From the NCBI GenBank assembly GCA_005281725.1, contig SSBO01000001.1, positions 6,060,399 through 6,124,398 on the forward strand: DNA of 64,000 nucleotides, given 5' to 3'. Shown here piece by piece: positions 12,301-22,919 of the stretch. Position 1 is the first letter of the stretch; every line of letters starts with the position of its first letter. Below the pieces are notes generated by a model. The model worked only from the letters and a program-made list of their open reading frames with translations, searched no databases and was not told where the DNA came from. This DNA is from Wuchereria bancrofti. Its lineage: Eukaryota; Nematoda; Chromadorea; Rhabditida; Onchocercidae. Both the position numbers and the translations under genes were made by a program.

Positions 12301-13274
12301 CTTCTTAAAATCGACAATCCGAGCAATAAATGTTACGAGTAACAAATAATAGTGTCAATAAGTGATAATGATAGCCACACTAAGTGAGTTAAGCATTCAA
12401 GCAATGGAACTTCTGGACTTGCCTATACAGTAACTTTATCCCACTTTCATCTTCATTTCTCATTCGGTTTCTCCTGTATATCTGCTCAAAAAACACTTCA
12501 GCAATGATGGAGTCCTGCTAAAGTACTACCTTAAAACCTTTCTCCGAAATTTTTTTAATTATAAACAGTACATCACAAGATAAACAAATGAATGTTGTTC
12601 ATTGTTTGATTTGTCAACTTCATTTTGTAAAATAATTAGATCTGAAGTTATTCTAGGTATGGTTTCAAAATCGCCGTATGAAAGATAAAAGGCAGAAGAT
12701 GGCATCTCTACATTGGCCATTCTTCGATCATCACATTACTGCATATTTCCTTAATCCATTTTGTTATGAAGCTTGGAGGTCATCTCTGATACCTAAATTG
12801 TGTGATCCGAGGTTAGGCATTTCTGAAGAGTTTGAATTTGAACTCATCATTCATCCTTTAACAAATTATGAAATTATATAAGGATTTCTAATTCCTTGCG
12901 TAACTGCGCAGTTATAAGATTAGAAGAATATTGCAGTCAACGTACCGCGGACTTGGACTTAAGTGCACTGTAAGCAAGCAGCAGTGAAACTATTTACTTC
13001 CTGAATAATTTGATTCCAAATCCTAAATTTTAAAATTGAACTCTCGAAAAACTCTTGCAGTATTACACGCCCACTTCTCGCTACCGGTGGATCAATGCTC
13101 GGGTCAGTAGCAGTAGGGACAAGAACAAATGTGGGAATAGTACCTCGACCAGCAATACATGCCAATCCAGCTGCTATCAGCGTTGAACCAGTTGAGATAG
13201 TTCAAGACCGTATCCAAGAATCACTCGAATCCATTCCTCTACAGTCACCTTCTGAATCAAAGTCATTCTTATGA
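6352..13274 (+). CDS. vab-7: Even-skipped/EVX class homeodomain transcription factor
   Basis: Four exons, 6352-6715, 10854-11014, 12657-12811 and 13061-13274, all phase-consistent, give 297 residues. The homeodomain (about residues 131-190) is split by intron 2. It starts [20 protein letters not shown], has [13 protein letters not shown] in the middle, and its recognition helix is [14 protein letters not shown] with Gln at homeodomain position 50. YVSRP and RRMKDKRQ are diagnostic of the Eve/EVX class. C. elegans VAB-7 is the known member; it patterns posterior muscle and epidermis and sets DB motor neuron identity. The N-terminus ([11 protein letters not shown]) resembles a Groucho-binding eh1 motif. 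The C-terminal exon is Pro/Ser-rich and its 3' end lies at TGA 13272-13274. An upstream in-frame TTG at 6340 is not a start. Intron 1 is 4.1 kb and likely regulatory. Confidence 0.94.
9778..9912. repeat. Short direct repeat, two copies about 101 bases apart
   Basis: The copies at 9778-9811 and 9879-9912 share a ttttggc start and the core attatgtgtgaaattcaatt with two differences near the front. This is a local duplication inside intron 1 of the homeobox gene. Confidence 0.8.
10192..10629 (-). CDS. Possible small secreted protein gene nested in the homeobox intron
   Basis: Minus-strand model of two exons, 10629-10422 and 10280-10192, about 98 residues. An ATG-initiated frame runs 69 codons to a strong donor (CAG followed by gtatgg) and joins in phase 1 to an acceptor (cacttccag) whose exon ends at TGA 10192-10194. 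The first exon holds a hydrophobic stretch, [15 protein letters not shown], that would act as signal peptide or anchor, followed by a polar part with one cysteine; the second exon holds one cysteine and a hydrophobic end. I do not recognise the family. The unspliced frame also stays open to the same stop (145 codons), which may be chance. No poly(A) signal was found close by. Confidence 0.28.
   Translation of the reverse strand: MMHKNLRIIFRISATVYSDSRGLKCALRTIIVFSLLILMKVISYHQTINAKNVEVEDNCITVVRLNHLTGMGKGKVTVRKAIAYLVIPPSFLCGFSSTNFLRAPLLSFQAKCLSLPDNLENGYNSCHTVTILFDGILLHSILFHS
12194..12218 (+). repeat. Uninterrupted run of 25 C
   Basis: A homopolymer of 25 cytosines in intron 2 of the homeobox gene, in otherwise AT-rich DNA. 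It could form a G-quadruplex on the other strand or be a sequencing or assembly artefact; its true length is uncertain. Confidence 0.95.
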
Positions 13275-14230
13275 TTCATAGATAAATTCATGTTGCATGT
13301 AAGAATGTAATACCATACTTCTGCAATTTTGCACGTTAAAATCAGAGAGGAAATTGTTTTTGCGCGGGTCAGCTATGTTTCCGGAAATTTGCTAATTTAA
13401 TATTTGTTAAACTTATAACAAAAAGTAAAAAGCCCAATTCATTCTACGTGTAAAATCAGAGAAGGAATCTATAATTCCATTATAACTCTAAGATTTCAAA
13501 AAAAAAAAAAACGATACTTACAGCTGACTCAACGCATGTGGAGAAAAAAGAAATTTTTCAATGGAATGATTCACACGAAGGATAGATTCATTGTCCTTTA
13601 AAAATCATGGCACAGTTTTGACTGTTCTATAATTCCATTATAACTCTAAGATTTCAATCACATTTCATTTGATTTTGTTTCCGCTTCCAAACTTTTGGTT
13701 CAAGAAATAAGCAGAAAGTGTAAAAAATCGTCTTATCAGTGAAAAAAGTTCCTCTTACCAGTGATTAAATGCAAAATAATGAGAAAACTCTTGAGGCCTC
13801 ATCCGTAATTCGTAATGAATTTCTTGCAATAGTATCCCCGTCATTCCATTCCTCTCACTTCTCAAAACATGTTCAATAACATTTTATAAATTCCATAGGT
13901 CTATAAGTCCAAATTGTAATGTTCATCCCCAGTTATCACCAGTACTATCAGAACCCGAAAATAATACAAATTGTTTTACAGGTTTAAATTATACAATGCT
14001 TTAATATTATCATCACTTGAATGATATGAATTTTGTGTTTGCGAATACTGATTTTAGCATTTATTCTTTTTGTAAAAAATTTCGAGATTTTATTCCAATA
14101 TTCGTCTCAATTATCTTTATGAAATATTGTATGAGCAATAAATTAAAACAGAACCCATTAAGAAAATTACCAGATGTAACGTACGGTAATAACTAATAGC
14201 TTAACTTGAGGAAGATAGATCCGCTGCAGA
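13275..14230. other. Intergenic stretch between the homeobox gene and the palindrome
   Basis: AT-rich. It holds the 3' UTR of the Eve-class gene and a 32-base direct repeat, and no supportable exon. Confidence 0.5.
13468..13657. repeat. 32-base direct repeat, two copies 158 bases apart
   Basis: Identical copies at 13468-13499 and 13626-13657, both beginning tctataattccattataact. It is a small segmental duplication close to the left edge of the palindrome. Confidence 0.9.
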
Positions 14231-14770
14231 TCACATCATTTATAATAAAAAATCATGTAAGAGGTTCATCATAATGAAAGTGATATGCTAAAATGTCGCT
14301 CACTTTTCAGCAACCTAAAATAGAAGGTTCCATAAGAAATTGGTTTCCTAAATATAGAAATACATATAGAAATTGCGACAATTTCGCCGCTTTTTGGGAC
14401 AAATTTTCAAATAAATCGTTCTATTTATATGATCTTTGTGACTGACAACGCTATATATAATTTAGAGTTCATAAATAATAAACGAGTGAATTCACAACAC
14501 TAAAATTTAAATATATAATCACTTGAAACAGTTATGCTTTACTTTACAAATAACGTACTCAGATTATACAAATCAGAGGGGTAACCGTATTGTTTTAATT
14601 TGACTTCTTTTTAAATTTATTTTTTGACAACAGAAAAGTAGTCAGATCTCGACAAAAAAGTGGCACGATATTTTGTGGATAAATTCTAGGAGCCCTATTT
14701 CTTTGTATCTTTGGAGCCTTGAATTCACTGGTGTATGTTCTGAAGATGTCATTTGTTTTGGTGTATATGA

Positions 14771-14776
14771 TTTATT
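14771..14776 (-). other. Poly(A) signal of the left PYM gene
   Basis: AATAAA on the minus strand, 38 bases after the PYM stop codon. The mirror copy in the right arm is at 24219-24224. Confidence 0.7.
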
Positions 14777-14814
14777 AAAAAACTGTGCTATTTACAGGAA
14801 TAATTTCAGAAAAA

Positions 14815-16075
14815 TCATAATTTTTCGATTTCAACAGTTAACCGATCAATCTCCTTCGTAATAGTTTCTCTTCGTGCGACTTTTTCGAGTTGTGTTTTCT
14901 CTGGATTTCCCAGTTCTCCACTTCTGATTCTTTGCTGCAGTGATTTTTACTAGTTTACATGTATGTAATAAGACGAGTACGAGGATACAAAAATAAAAAT
15001 TAACCTCTAGTATTTCTATATCTCGTAGTTTTCTGTTCAAATTGTTAATCTTCTTTTCAATGCATTCACGAGGAGTGATAGGAGCGTTTGGCCTCAGTGT
15101 TGCAGCAATCGGTTTTTTCAATTCTTGTTCTTCAGTTTTCTGGAAACTTTCGGAAGAAAAAATAAATAAGTTGACAACCTGTACTTTCTAATCAAATAGT
15201 TGTGGATACATCATAAACAGTATTTAATTTAAAGAATTACCAACTAATTTTCCTGAACAACTGAACAATAAGATGCTTAAATGAGGTTTTGTCAACTCAT
15301 AAATTAGATAAAAGTTTCGTTCCGTGAGTTGATCATTATACAGGATTAAATCCAACATAATAACATGTACAAAAAGCATTACAGACAATTACTTTGATAG
15401 CTTACAAATTATCAAATATTACATAATAAGAAGTTGTGATATTCAGTTCTACTTTTTAAGTTTTTTAAAAATCATTGGAACCCTCAACAAATTCCAACTT
15501 CAAGATTCTAATTTGACCTGGCAGGAACCACCAACAGGATTCAAAATGTTATCCCGGATAGATTCCCAATTCACATATCTTACCACGGGATAAAAAAGTG
15601 ACCTTTTTAGGTTTCACAACTTCGGTGGGCGACCAACCAACGGGATATATAGTTTTGTTGCTCATTTGTTGACCGCGTGATTCGTACCTGGGTTGTTCTT
15701 CCTGTGGGATGTAACCGTCCTTTACTCTTCTTGCCTTTCTCCACGTCCCATCAGCACGTTGCGAAGCTGCTATGTACGTTTCACCTAAAATAAGCTTTTT
15801 TTGCAAATGAGCAAAAGGAACATCAAGATAAGCTAGTGCAATTCCCTACAGTTGTAAGGAACAAGAAATATCATTTAAAAATTATGTGTTAAAATGACAG
15901 TCAATTAAAAGTTCTGGATTCACATGATCAGTCAGCTTTAGCTGTAAATATGTCAATTGGTTAATAAAAGCTCATATGTATAGCAGTTAGTCATAAGCAG
16001 GGAACTTAAGCACCACATTGACTCACCAGTTTTAGTTTTTATACGAACGTCTCCGATGAAACCTTTTGATGACAT
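14815..16075 (-). CDS. pym-1: PYM (partner of Y14 and Mago), left-arm copy
   Basis: Mirror image of the gene at 22920-24180. Exons on the minus strand are 16075-16027, 15784-15603, 15139-15005 and 14934-14815, giving 161 residues. The WIBG/PYM domain near the N-terminus reads GETYIAASQRADGTWRKARR followed by VKDGYIPQEE, the signature that binds the Mago-Y14 heterodimer. The C-terminus is a charged helix with a K-x-IxSGELGNP motif typical of the ribosome-associated end of PYM. PYM removes exon junction complexes from translated mRNA in the cytoplasm. This copy lies downstream of ING on the same strand: a likely trans-splice acceptor sits 59 bases before its ATG and the ING poly(A) signal about 340 bases further up, as in a nematode operon. 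The 3' border of exon 2 is the least certain boundary. Confidence 0.88.
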
Positions 16076-16134
16076 AGCAACATGAATTTCTTGAATACTA
16101 ATGAGCGCGAATCAGAAATGTCACGATCTAACAC

Positions 16135-16146
16135 CTGAAAAGATAA
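16135..16146 (-). promoter_or_regulatory. Likely trans-splice acceptor of the left PYM cistron
   Basis: Minus-strand ttatcttttcag lies 59 bases upstream of the PYM start and about 325 bases downstream of the ING poly(A) signal. It fits an operon-type spliced-leader site. The mirror copy ends at 22860. Confidence 0.55.
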
Positions 16147-16470
16147 TATCGGGAATAATCCAACGTCCCCCTTCTGATTTCTATGCCTTATAAATTACGT
16201 TATTTAAGAAATAATGAGCTCAAAAAAAAAAAAGGAAAAAGCTTCACGACAAGAGTATTCCTTTAATACTACTTTCAGTTGTAGTATCAAAAATGGGAAT
16301 GAATAGATATTGCTTGCACGTTCGTCCGCTCGTCACAAAACGCAATACTTCCATTCAAAAAATCATAATTGGAAAATATAATACAATCGGAATGCACTTA
16401 CCCATCCATACATTCAAAAGACAAAATGAACAAAATGACTTCTGAGATTAGTACACACTAAGTGCAATCT

Positions 16471-16476
16471 TTATTT
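16471..16476 (-). other. Likely poly(A) signal of the ING gene
   Basis: AATAAA on the minus strand, about 1.3 kb after the ING stop codon and before PYM. The T-rich stretch between stop and signal has no exon and reads as a long 3' UTR. An exact mirror copy exists in the right arm at 22519-22524. Confidence 0.5.
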
Positions 16477-17791
16477 CCCGTATGACAATTTGCAAAGAAA
16501 ATAAAACAAAATAAAAAAAAATACATAAATCAGAGTAAACCATAAACAATTCTAGGTAGGATTCATATACATCAAGGATCATGGTATACATTTCCCATAA
16601 CAAAACTTTTCATGCAAATGTGACAAACGTAAAACAAATGTAAAATACACAGATGTACAATACATCATAGTTTTATGAAGTTTCATAACCCGGATATACA
16701 TATACATGTCAGAATATACATCATTTCTAACTAGCAGGAGTTAATCGTTACTAAAATCGACAAGATAATACACCAGTTTGGTGAAGCCAACTGGTAGTAA
16801 TAACCACTACAGTGTCGTACTAGCTCTGTCTCACCACAAATGATTTGTCAAACAGCAATACAACATGCTACAATTTCAAAACAACTATTTAAAACAGATG
16901 ATATTTAAAATGATTGAAACAGATAATGTGTAGTTTATACAGCGTCATCAATTCTTGAATTTCGTATTCTCAATTCCGCACTTAATAGAATCATAGGTCT
17001 GTGCAAATAAAAACAAATAGAGCAATGAAAAACGAAAAATTAAACTTTACAAAATAGCAGCAACTCTATGCATACAGACATTGGATATGCAGGAACAAAT
17101 AAAAAAACAATATCATCTGAATTAAGTTGTAAAAAAATGCGAAAAAATTTCTCATGCAAATCAATTTAAAAACCCCTCAAGAAGCATAATAAACATGGAG
17201 CGAAAGAAGGTATCCAAAATGCATCCACAAATATTGATAACCTTACAATAAGTTTTACAAGTAAAAAAATTTCAAAAACATCTCAAACATTTTTCCACGA
17301 TAGAAAATGATCGAAAAAACAAGCTTCTGTCCTTAAACAAAAAAAAAAAACATTAAAAAAACATTAACTGGTACAACTTTCGTTTTTACCCGAATTCAAA
17401 TAAGTGTCTTAAAAACAAAGAAAAATAACAGAATGAATACCCTGATACCTAATGGAAACAACTTTTCAAAATATTATAGCAGTTGCCAGCATGGGACGGC
17501 TTAACGATTAACACATTCATCTCCTTTCCTAAGGATTTAGCTATGAGGGTTAGTGAATAATCACAACCAATTCTCAAGAAGCCAGATAATTCCAACTGCA
17601 ATGTGCGCACATGCACAATCTAACGGTTTGCAATGTAGTCAGACAATCAAAAAAATCTGGAGCGTAAAAAAAATAGTTCAAGCCAAGAAGTAAATCACAA
17701 GCATTGTTCGACCTGAATTCTTAAGATGTGGCCGTTTTAATCCATGTTTAATATTAATTAAAAAAAGAAAAAAAAAATAAGTAACCCTTTC

Positions 17792-20600
17792 CTATTCTAT
17801 CAAGTCGGGATTGATCACATCGCATCGATCTCCACGACAATGTGGGCAGTACCATTTACCTTTCGGCTTCTGTCTCAGTTGAACACATGGGAAATGATAC
17901 CATTCGTTACATTTTTTATTCTCACAAAGAATCATATCACCATACGAAACCTGAATAATTTGAATTATAGAGAGAAGAGGGATACAGGAACTGTATTAAA
18001 AGAAGGCAGCATCGAACAAAAATTAAGGTGAAGGATTGTTTTACTATATTATGTTATAAATTATATATATATACTTACTTGTCGGCATAAGCAATATAAG
18101 GGATCGAGATTATTTTCACCCTCTGTTATTTCTGTAACAGCAGAAGTTGCTTGGCGCGGTTTCCTCGGTAAACGGGGCCTTCCTGCACCACGCTTCTTTT
18201 GCATCAAACGTCCTTCATTTATTTCCTGCACTTTTATTTTCTTCCGTCGTCCTGATAAATACTAAACAGGAACAATTCAGGCATTAGAAACTCAAAATTA
18301 CCTTTTAAATGACTCTAGAAAAGTTCCAAAATTTCCAACTTTCTACTTGAAAAAGTAAGGGAAAAGTAAGAGCATATGTAAACGATGTAAGTTTACTTAT
18401 AAGAAAGCAGCTTTAATAATCCAACAAGAATATTCTTTATGAAAAAATATTCTTTACAAGAAGAATATTCCTTATGAAATGTAAGTCATATCGATGAGTC
18501 ATTGTTCAACTAATAATGACTAGGCACTATCACCAAACAGAAATCTAATCAGTAAATAAGAAAAGTTTAACAGTGGATGCTCAAAATGAATAGCAGCGGT
18601 CCCAGTTTTTGTAACTTATGAAAAAAGAACACATTTTACGGAAGCAGACCAGTCAGATAGAAAATTTTAAGAGATAAATGTCAACCTGATCTGATACAGC
18701 TGGTGGAGACGGAGACTCTTTTCCTTTTCCCTTTACGACAGACTGGGATCGTGTGTCCCTCTCGATCCGTCGTATATTCTCTCTTACTGTTGGAGCTTGG
18801 CGTTTTGATCGAGACCCTTTTGGTTTGGCTGCTTGTTCTATAAGTAATGTCGTTTCGTAGTAATTAACATATTAAAGACATCTAATACCCCAACACAGCA
18901 TTATTAAGAATGAATGAATATGGAAAGTTTGTTCTAGGCATTTCACTTTTTTTAGGAAAGATTAAATTTTGAATCCAAATTTCTTGTTCAAAAAGAACTG
19001 AACTTTTTGGAACTATGCATGTAACTGTAAAAAATTTTAATTTTAAATTTATAGAATTAAAAAATTTCGATTAATTCTAATGACTTGGTCGTTCCTATAT
19101 TTCACCATTCACTATTATTCCTTTAGGCAGAGAATTCATGCCATTTAAAAAATATTGAATAGAAATTCAAGACTTGAATGTAATGCTGCATAATGAAAAA
19201 AAAACTCTAAAGATGATCAGCTGTGGATGTAAGAAATAGCTGCTAAAAAAATTGAAAAGTTACAACACCCAGCCTTACAATAAGAGCATTCACGCTGGGA
19301 TATTTGAGCCCATGATATTAAACGGCAGAGGGGTTATTTTTATTCTTGAAAGAAAATTTCTCTTTCTCCCTCTCTTTACCATCTGGGTCTTGTTCTCTTA
19401 TTTTTTCACTTTTCGTTCCCGTTATTTAACTTCTCTTGCTTTCTAATTATAAGTCCACTGACTTCTCCCTCTTCTCTTTCGAATTGCTATTTTCTGCGCC
19501 TCTCCCTCTTCGACAACAGGTTCTAAATTGATGAAATTCCTATTCAATCATTTTAAATCGAATTATTCAGTATTTTAATTGCAAAACTCACTTTCTTTTG
19601 AAATTATTTTTTCAAAAGCATAAGACAAAAAATTTTAATAACCAATTAAAAATTATCTTCACTAATTCCAAATTTGGCTGATGATCTCTAATTACGAATT
19701 TTTCATTCAAAACAGCTCACGTTTGATTTGTTGTGGATCAGTATGGCGACCAATCAAGTTCTGTAATTTCGTATCTACATCAAACATTACGCCTGACTTC
19801 CAAAATGCTAAGTGTTGTGCCATACGCAACTCATTTTCCAATGTATCGAACATTTCATCAAGTTGTTCACGACTCATTTCCATCTTAAATTTTACAAACC
19901 ACAATTATTCATTTTCAGCTAAATTAATGTGCCATTAGGTTGAAAAATGAATCGAATCTTTTATGAATAATTGGTATGACTGAGCTTTGTTAACTTGAAA
20001 GAAAAACGAATGATGAAAATTTGTATCTGCTATTTTATTCGATAAACGGAATACTCACCAGTCCTTCATTTAAAGTATCCTGGATTCTTTCTACTTCTCG
20101 CATGACTGCTTGATAGATGACATCTAATTCAGCCATTTTTTGTAACGGTTTCTGAATTTCCTTTAAATTTAAGCATGGAGAAAGCAGTGAATGTCGAATA
20201 TGCAAATTGCGATAGAAATAATTTGGCACCTCATGAAATAAAAAAGCATGACTCGACAGAAAAATAAGTTAATAAAACGATGAAATCTTATTGCATGAAT
20301 TTACTGTTGAAGTCAGAATAAAGGACTTGTAAGCAACAGTGTCGTGTCGATTAACGGCATAAATTTTAACAATATGCCGACATTTTCCTAAGCAACCTGC
20401 AATAACTTTTCTGCTCTGCAGGACTTCCCTTTCTTAAACCAACGTTACTGATATCTGAAATTCTTGGAAACCCTTACTATCTGAAAGGTTCCAACCTGGA
20501 CTATATCTACCGCATCCAATAGACGTTTCACAAGATTTTTCGCATCTGTGGGTACATTGTCGAATCCTTCACAGCTTGTAGACGGTTTAGTTCCATCCAT
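17792..20600 (-). CDS. ING family PHD-finger protein (histone H3K4me3 reader)
   Basis: Six minus-strand exons: 20600-20496, 20160-20059, 19883-19721, 18837-18737, 18261-18079 and 17950-17792, giving 270 residues with consistent phases. The N-terminal half is the ING helical domain (ELDVIYQ near residue 45, then [11 protein letters not shown]). A basic linker follows, including an AT-hook-like [13 protein letters not shown]. The PHD finger (about residues 213-262) has a complete Cys4-His-Cys3 set: [15 protein letters not shown], then C-NEWYHFPC, then GKWYCPHC. The Tyr after VS and the Trp in EWYH are the aromatic residues that hold trimethyl-lysine 4 of histone H3 in this family. ING proteins sit in histone acetyltransferase or deacetylase complexes. 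Exon 4 has a second donor at 18686 that would shift the frame. The first exons alone looked at first like a Mediator subunit, but the full model is clearly ING. Confidence 0.9.
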
Positions 20601-21534
20601 CTCAAAAGGCTTGTCAACAATCTTATCTCACCATATTATAACACACTGAAACATTTCACAAAATCTGAACTCCAATAAGCAAAAAGAGCAGCAAACACCT
20701 AGATTTAGTGCTTCGAGATCACCAACACACGGAATTGTATGCACAGAGAAGAGTGACGGTTATCAATCTTACGAAATCTTGTCTTGCCGCAATAATATGA
20801 TAGAAAAAACCCTGCAAGCAGGTCTGAAATGATCCGAGAACGAACCTGATTGCACTCTGTCGGCTAGGATCAGATCGTCTACGTTTTGTACATGATGAGC
20901 ATAGGAAAAATTAAACTGGCAGTAAAAGAACCGCTATCCTGAATCTTCTCTAAATAATAAAAGAGATGGATGAAAGATACAGTGACCAAAAAATTGGTGA
21001 CTACGGATCAACCACTGCGACTGATTGCAAGGTTACAAAAGAGACTGATAAAGTAAACGGTAAATGCATCACTACAATTCAAAAGAAAAGAAATCGCACC
21101 GCACTAATAATGAGTAACAATACTTGGAGGCAACTTTTCGAGATTTTCTCATCGGCATCGAAAGATTTTCGAAAGACCATAAACAACACTCACCAACACC
21201 TAGAGAGGGGCAACAAGTACTCTCCCACCCTCCCTCATTCCCAAACTCCTCGAGCCACCTCACCCAAGTCCAGCACCGCCAATTGGCAGAAAATGTCGCA
21301 AATGGTATTTGCACCCTAATGTCAAAACGTACCCACCTTCCTATGCTACAATTGCAAGCTCGCAATGAAAAATTTTTGTTCCTTTGTTCTTCAGAGAAAT
21401 TGGAAATGTCCCTTGTTTGCTGTCACATCAGTTATTCACAAAAATAAGGTTTCGTTAGTTTTTCAGCCTACTGCTACATTAATTTAACTAGAAATGAGAA
21501 GTTTTTATGATCTATAAAACTTAAGATGCACAAA
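20601..21534. other. Upstream region of ING, inside the spacer
   Basis: Probable ING promoter and 5' UTR. It is less AT-rich around 21,200 (C-rich on the + strand) and holds overlapping open frames on both strands. The longest ATG-started one on the + strand, 20966-21319, is described separately. Confidence 0.5.
20966..21319 (+). CDS. Uncharacterised open reading frame, 117 codons
   Basis: Starts at an ATG in aagagATGGATG and encodes a hydrophilic Thr/Ser/Lys-rich protein with no recognised domain or signal peptide. It lies head to head with ING (start 366 bases away) and points at the right-arm PYM copy. The minus strand of the same stretch is also open, so this may be only promoter DNA of higher GC. 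If transcribed, it would be the only upstream cistron for the right PYM gene. Confidence 0.2.
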   Translation: MDERYSDQKIGDYGSTTATDCKVTKETDKVNGKCITTIQKKRNRTALIMSNNTWRQLFEIFSSASKDFRKTINNTHQHLERGNKYSPTLPHSQTPRATSPKSSTANWQKMSQMVFAP

Positions 21535-22919
21535 TGTTTCCATTAGGTATCAGGGTATTTATTCTGTTATTTTTCTTTGTTTTTAAGACACTTATTTGAA
21601 TTCGGGTAAAAACGAAGGTTGTACCAGTTAATGTTTTTTTAATGTTTTTTTTTTTTGTTTAAGGACAGAAGCTTGTTTTTTCGATCATTTTCTATCGTGG
21701 AAAAATGTTTGAGATGTTTTTGAAATTTTTTTACTTGTAAAACTTATTGTAAGGTTATCAATATTTGTGGATGCATTTTGGATACCTTCTTTCGCTCCAT
21801 GTTTATTATGCTTCTTGAGGGGTTTTTAAATTGATTTGCATGAGAAATTTTTTCGCATTTTTTTACAACTTAATTCAGATGATATTGTTTTTTTATTTGT
21901 TCCTGCATATCCAATGTCTGTATGCATAGAGTTGCTGCTATTTTGTAAAGTTTAATTTTTCGTTTTTCATTGCTCTATTTGTTTTTATTTGCACAGACCT
22001 ATGATTCTATTAAGTGCGGAATTGAGAATACGAAATTCAAGAATTGATGACGCTGTATAAACTACACATTATCTGTTTCAATCATTTTAAATATCATCTG
22101 TTTTAAATAGTTGTTTTGAAATTGTAGCATGTTGTATTGCTGTTTGACAAATCATTTGTGGTGAGACAGAGCTAGTACGACACTGTAGTGGTTATTACTA
22201 CCAGTTGGCTTCACCAAACTGGTGTATTATCTTGTCGATTTTAGTAACGATTAACTCCTGCTAGTTAGAAATGATGTATATTCTGACATGTATATGTATA
22301 TCCGGGTTATGAAACTTCATAAAACTATGATGTATTGTACATCTGTGTATTTTACATTTGTTTTACGTTTGTCACATTTGCATGAAAAGTTTTGTTATGG
22401 GAAATGTATACCATGATCCTTGATGTATATGAATCCTACCTAGAATTGTTTATGGTTTACTCTGATTTATGTATTTTTTTTTATTTTGTTTTATTTTCTT
22501 TGCAAATTGTCATACGGGAAATAAAGATTGCACTTAGTGTGTACTAATCTCAGAAGTCATTTTGTTCATTTTGTCTTTTGAATGTATGGATGGGTAAGTG
22601 CATTCCGATTGTATTATATTTTCCAATTATGATTTTTTGAATGGAAGTATTGCGTTTTGTGACGAGCGGACGAACGTGCAAGCAATATCTATTCATTCCC
22701 ATTTTTGATACTACAACTGAAAGTAGTATTAAAGGAATACTCTTGTCGTGAAGCTTTTTCCTTTTTTTTTTTTGAGCTCATTATTTCTTAAATAACGTAA
22801 TTTATAAGGCATAGAAATCAGAAGGGGGACGTTGGATTATTCCCGATATTATCTTTTCAGGTGTTAGATCGTGACATTTCTGATTCGCGCTCATTAGTAT
22901 TCAAGAAATTCATGTTGCT

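Larger units (their letters stand above)
14231..17460 (+). repeat. Left arm of a 3,230-base inverted repeat
   Basis: Reverse complement of 21535-24764. Paired positions sum to 38995 at both ends and at every internal point I compared, so there is no net indel. The only mismatch noticed is G at 17435 against T at 21560 (a C would be needed for pairing), 25 bases from the inner edge. The arm contains a whole PYM gene on the minus strand and 1.3 kb that looks like the ING 3' UTR. No target-site duplication or transposon end was seen at the edges. Confidence 0.97.
17461..21534. other. Single-copy spacer of the palindrome
   Basis: 4,074 bases between the two arms. It contains the whole ING coding region and its upstream DNA. 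Confidence 0.95.

Noticed and set aside
14673..15121. Open frames of 62 and 91 codons at 14673-14861 (+) and 14846-15121 (-), with mirror copies in the right arm
   Set aside because: The 62-codon frame is antisense to PYM exon 4 and its 3' flank; the 91-codon frame is PYM exon 3 running on into intron. Their duplication only reflects the inverted repeat.
19721..20600. Separate small coiled-coil gene, perhaps a Mediator subunit (MED29-like)
   Set aside because: These exons join in phase to the basic linker and PHD exons and align with the N-terminal ING domain, so they are one ING gene.
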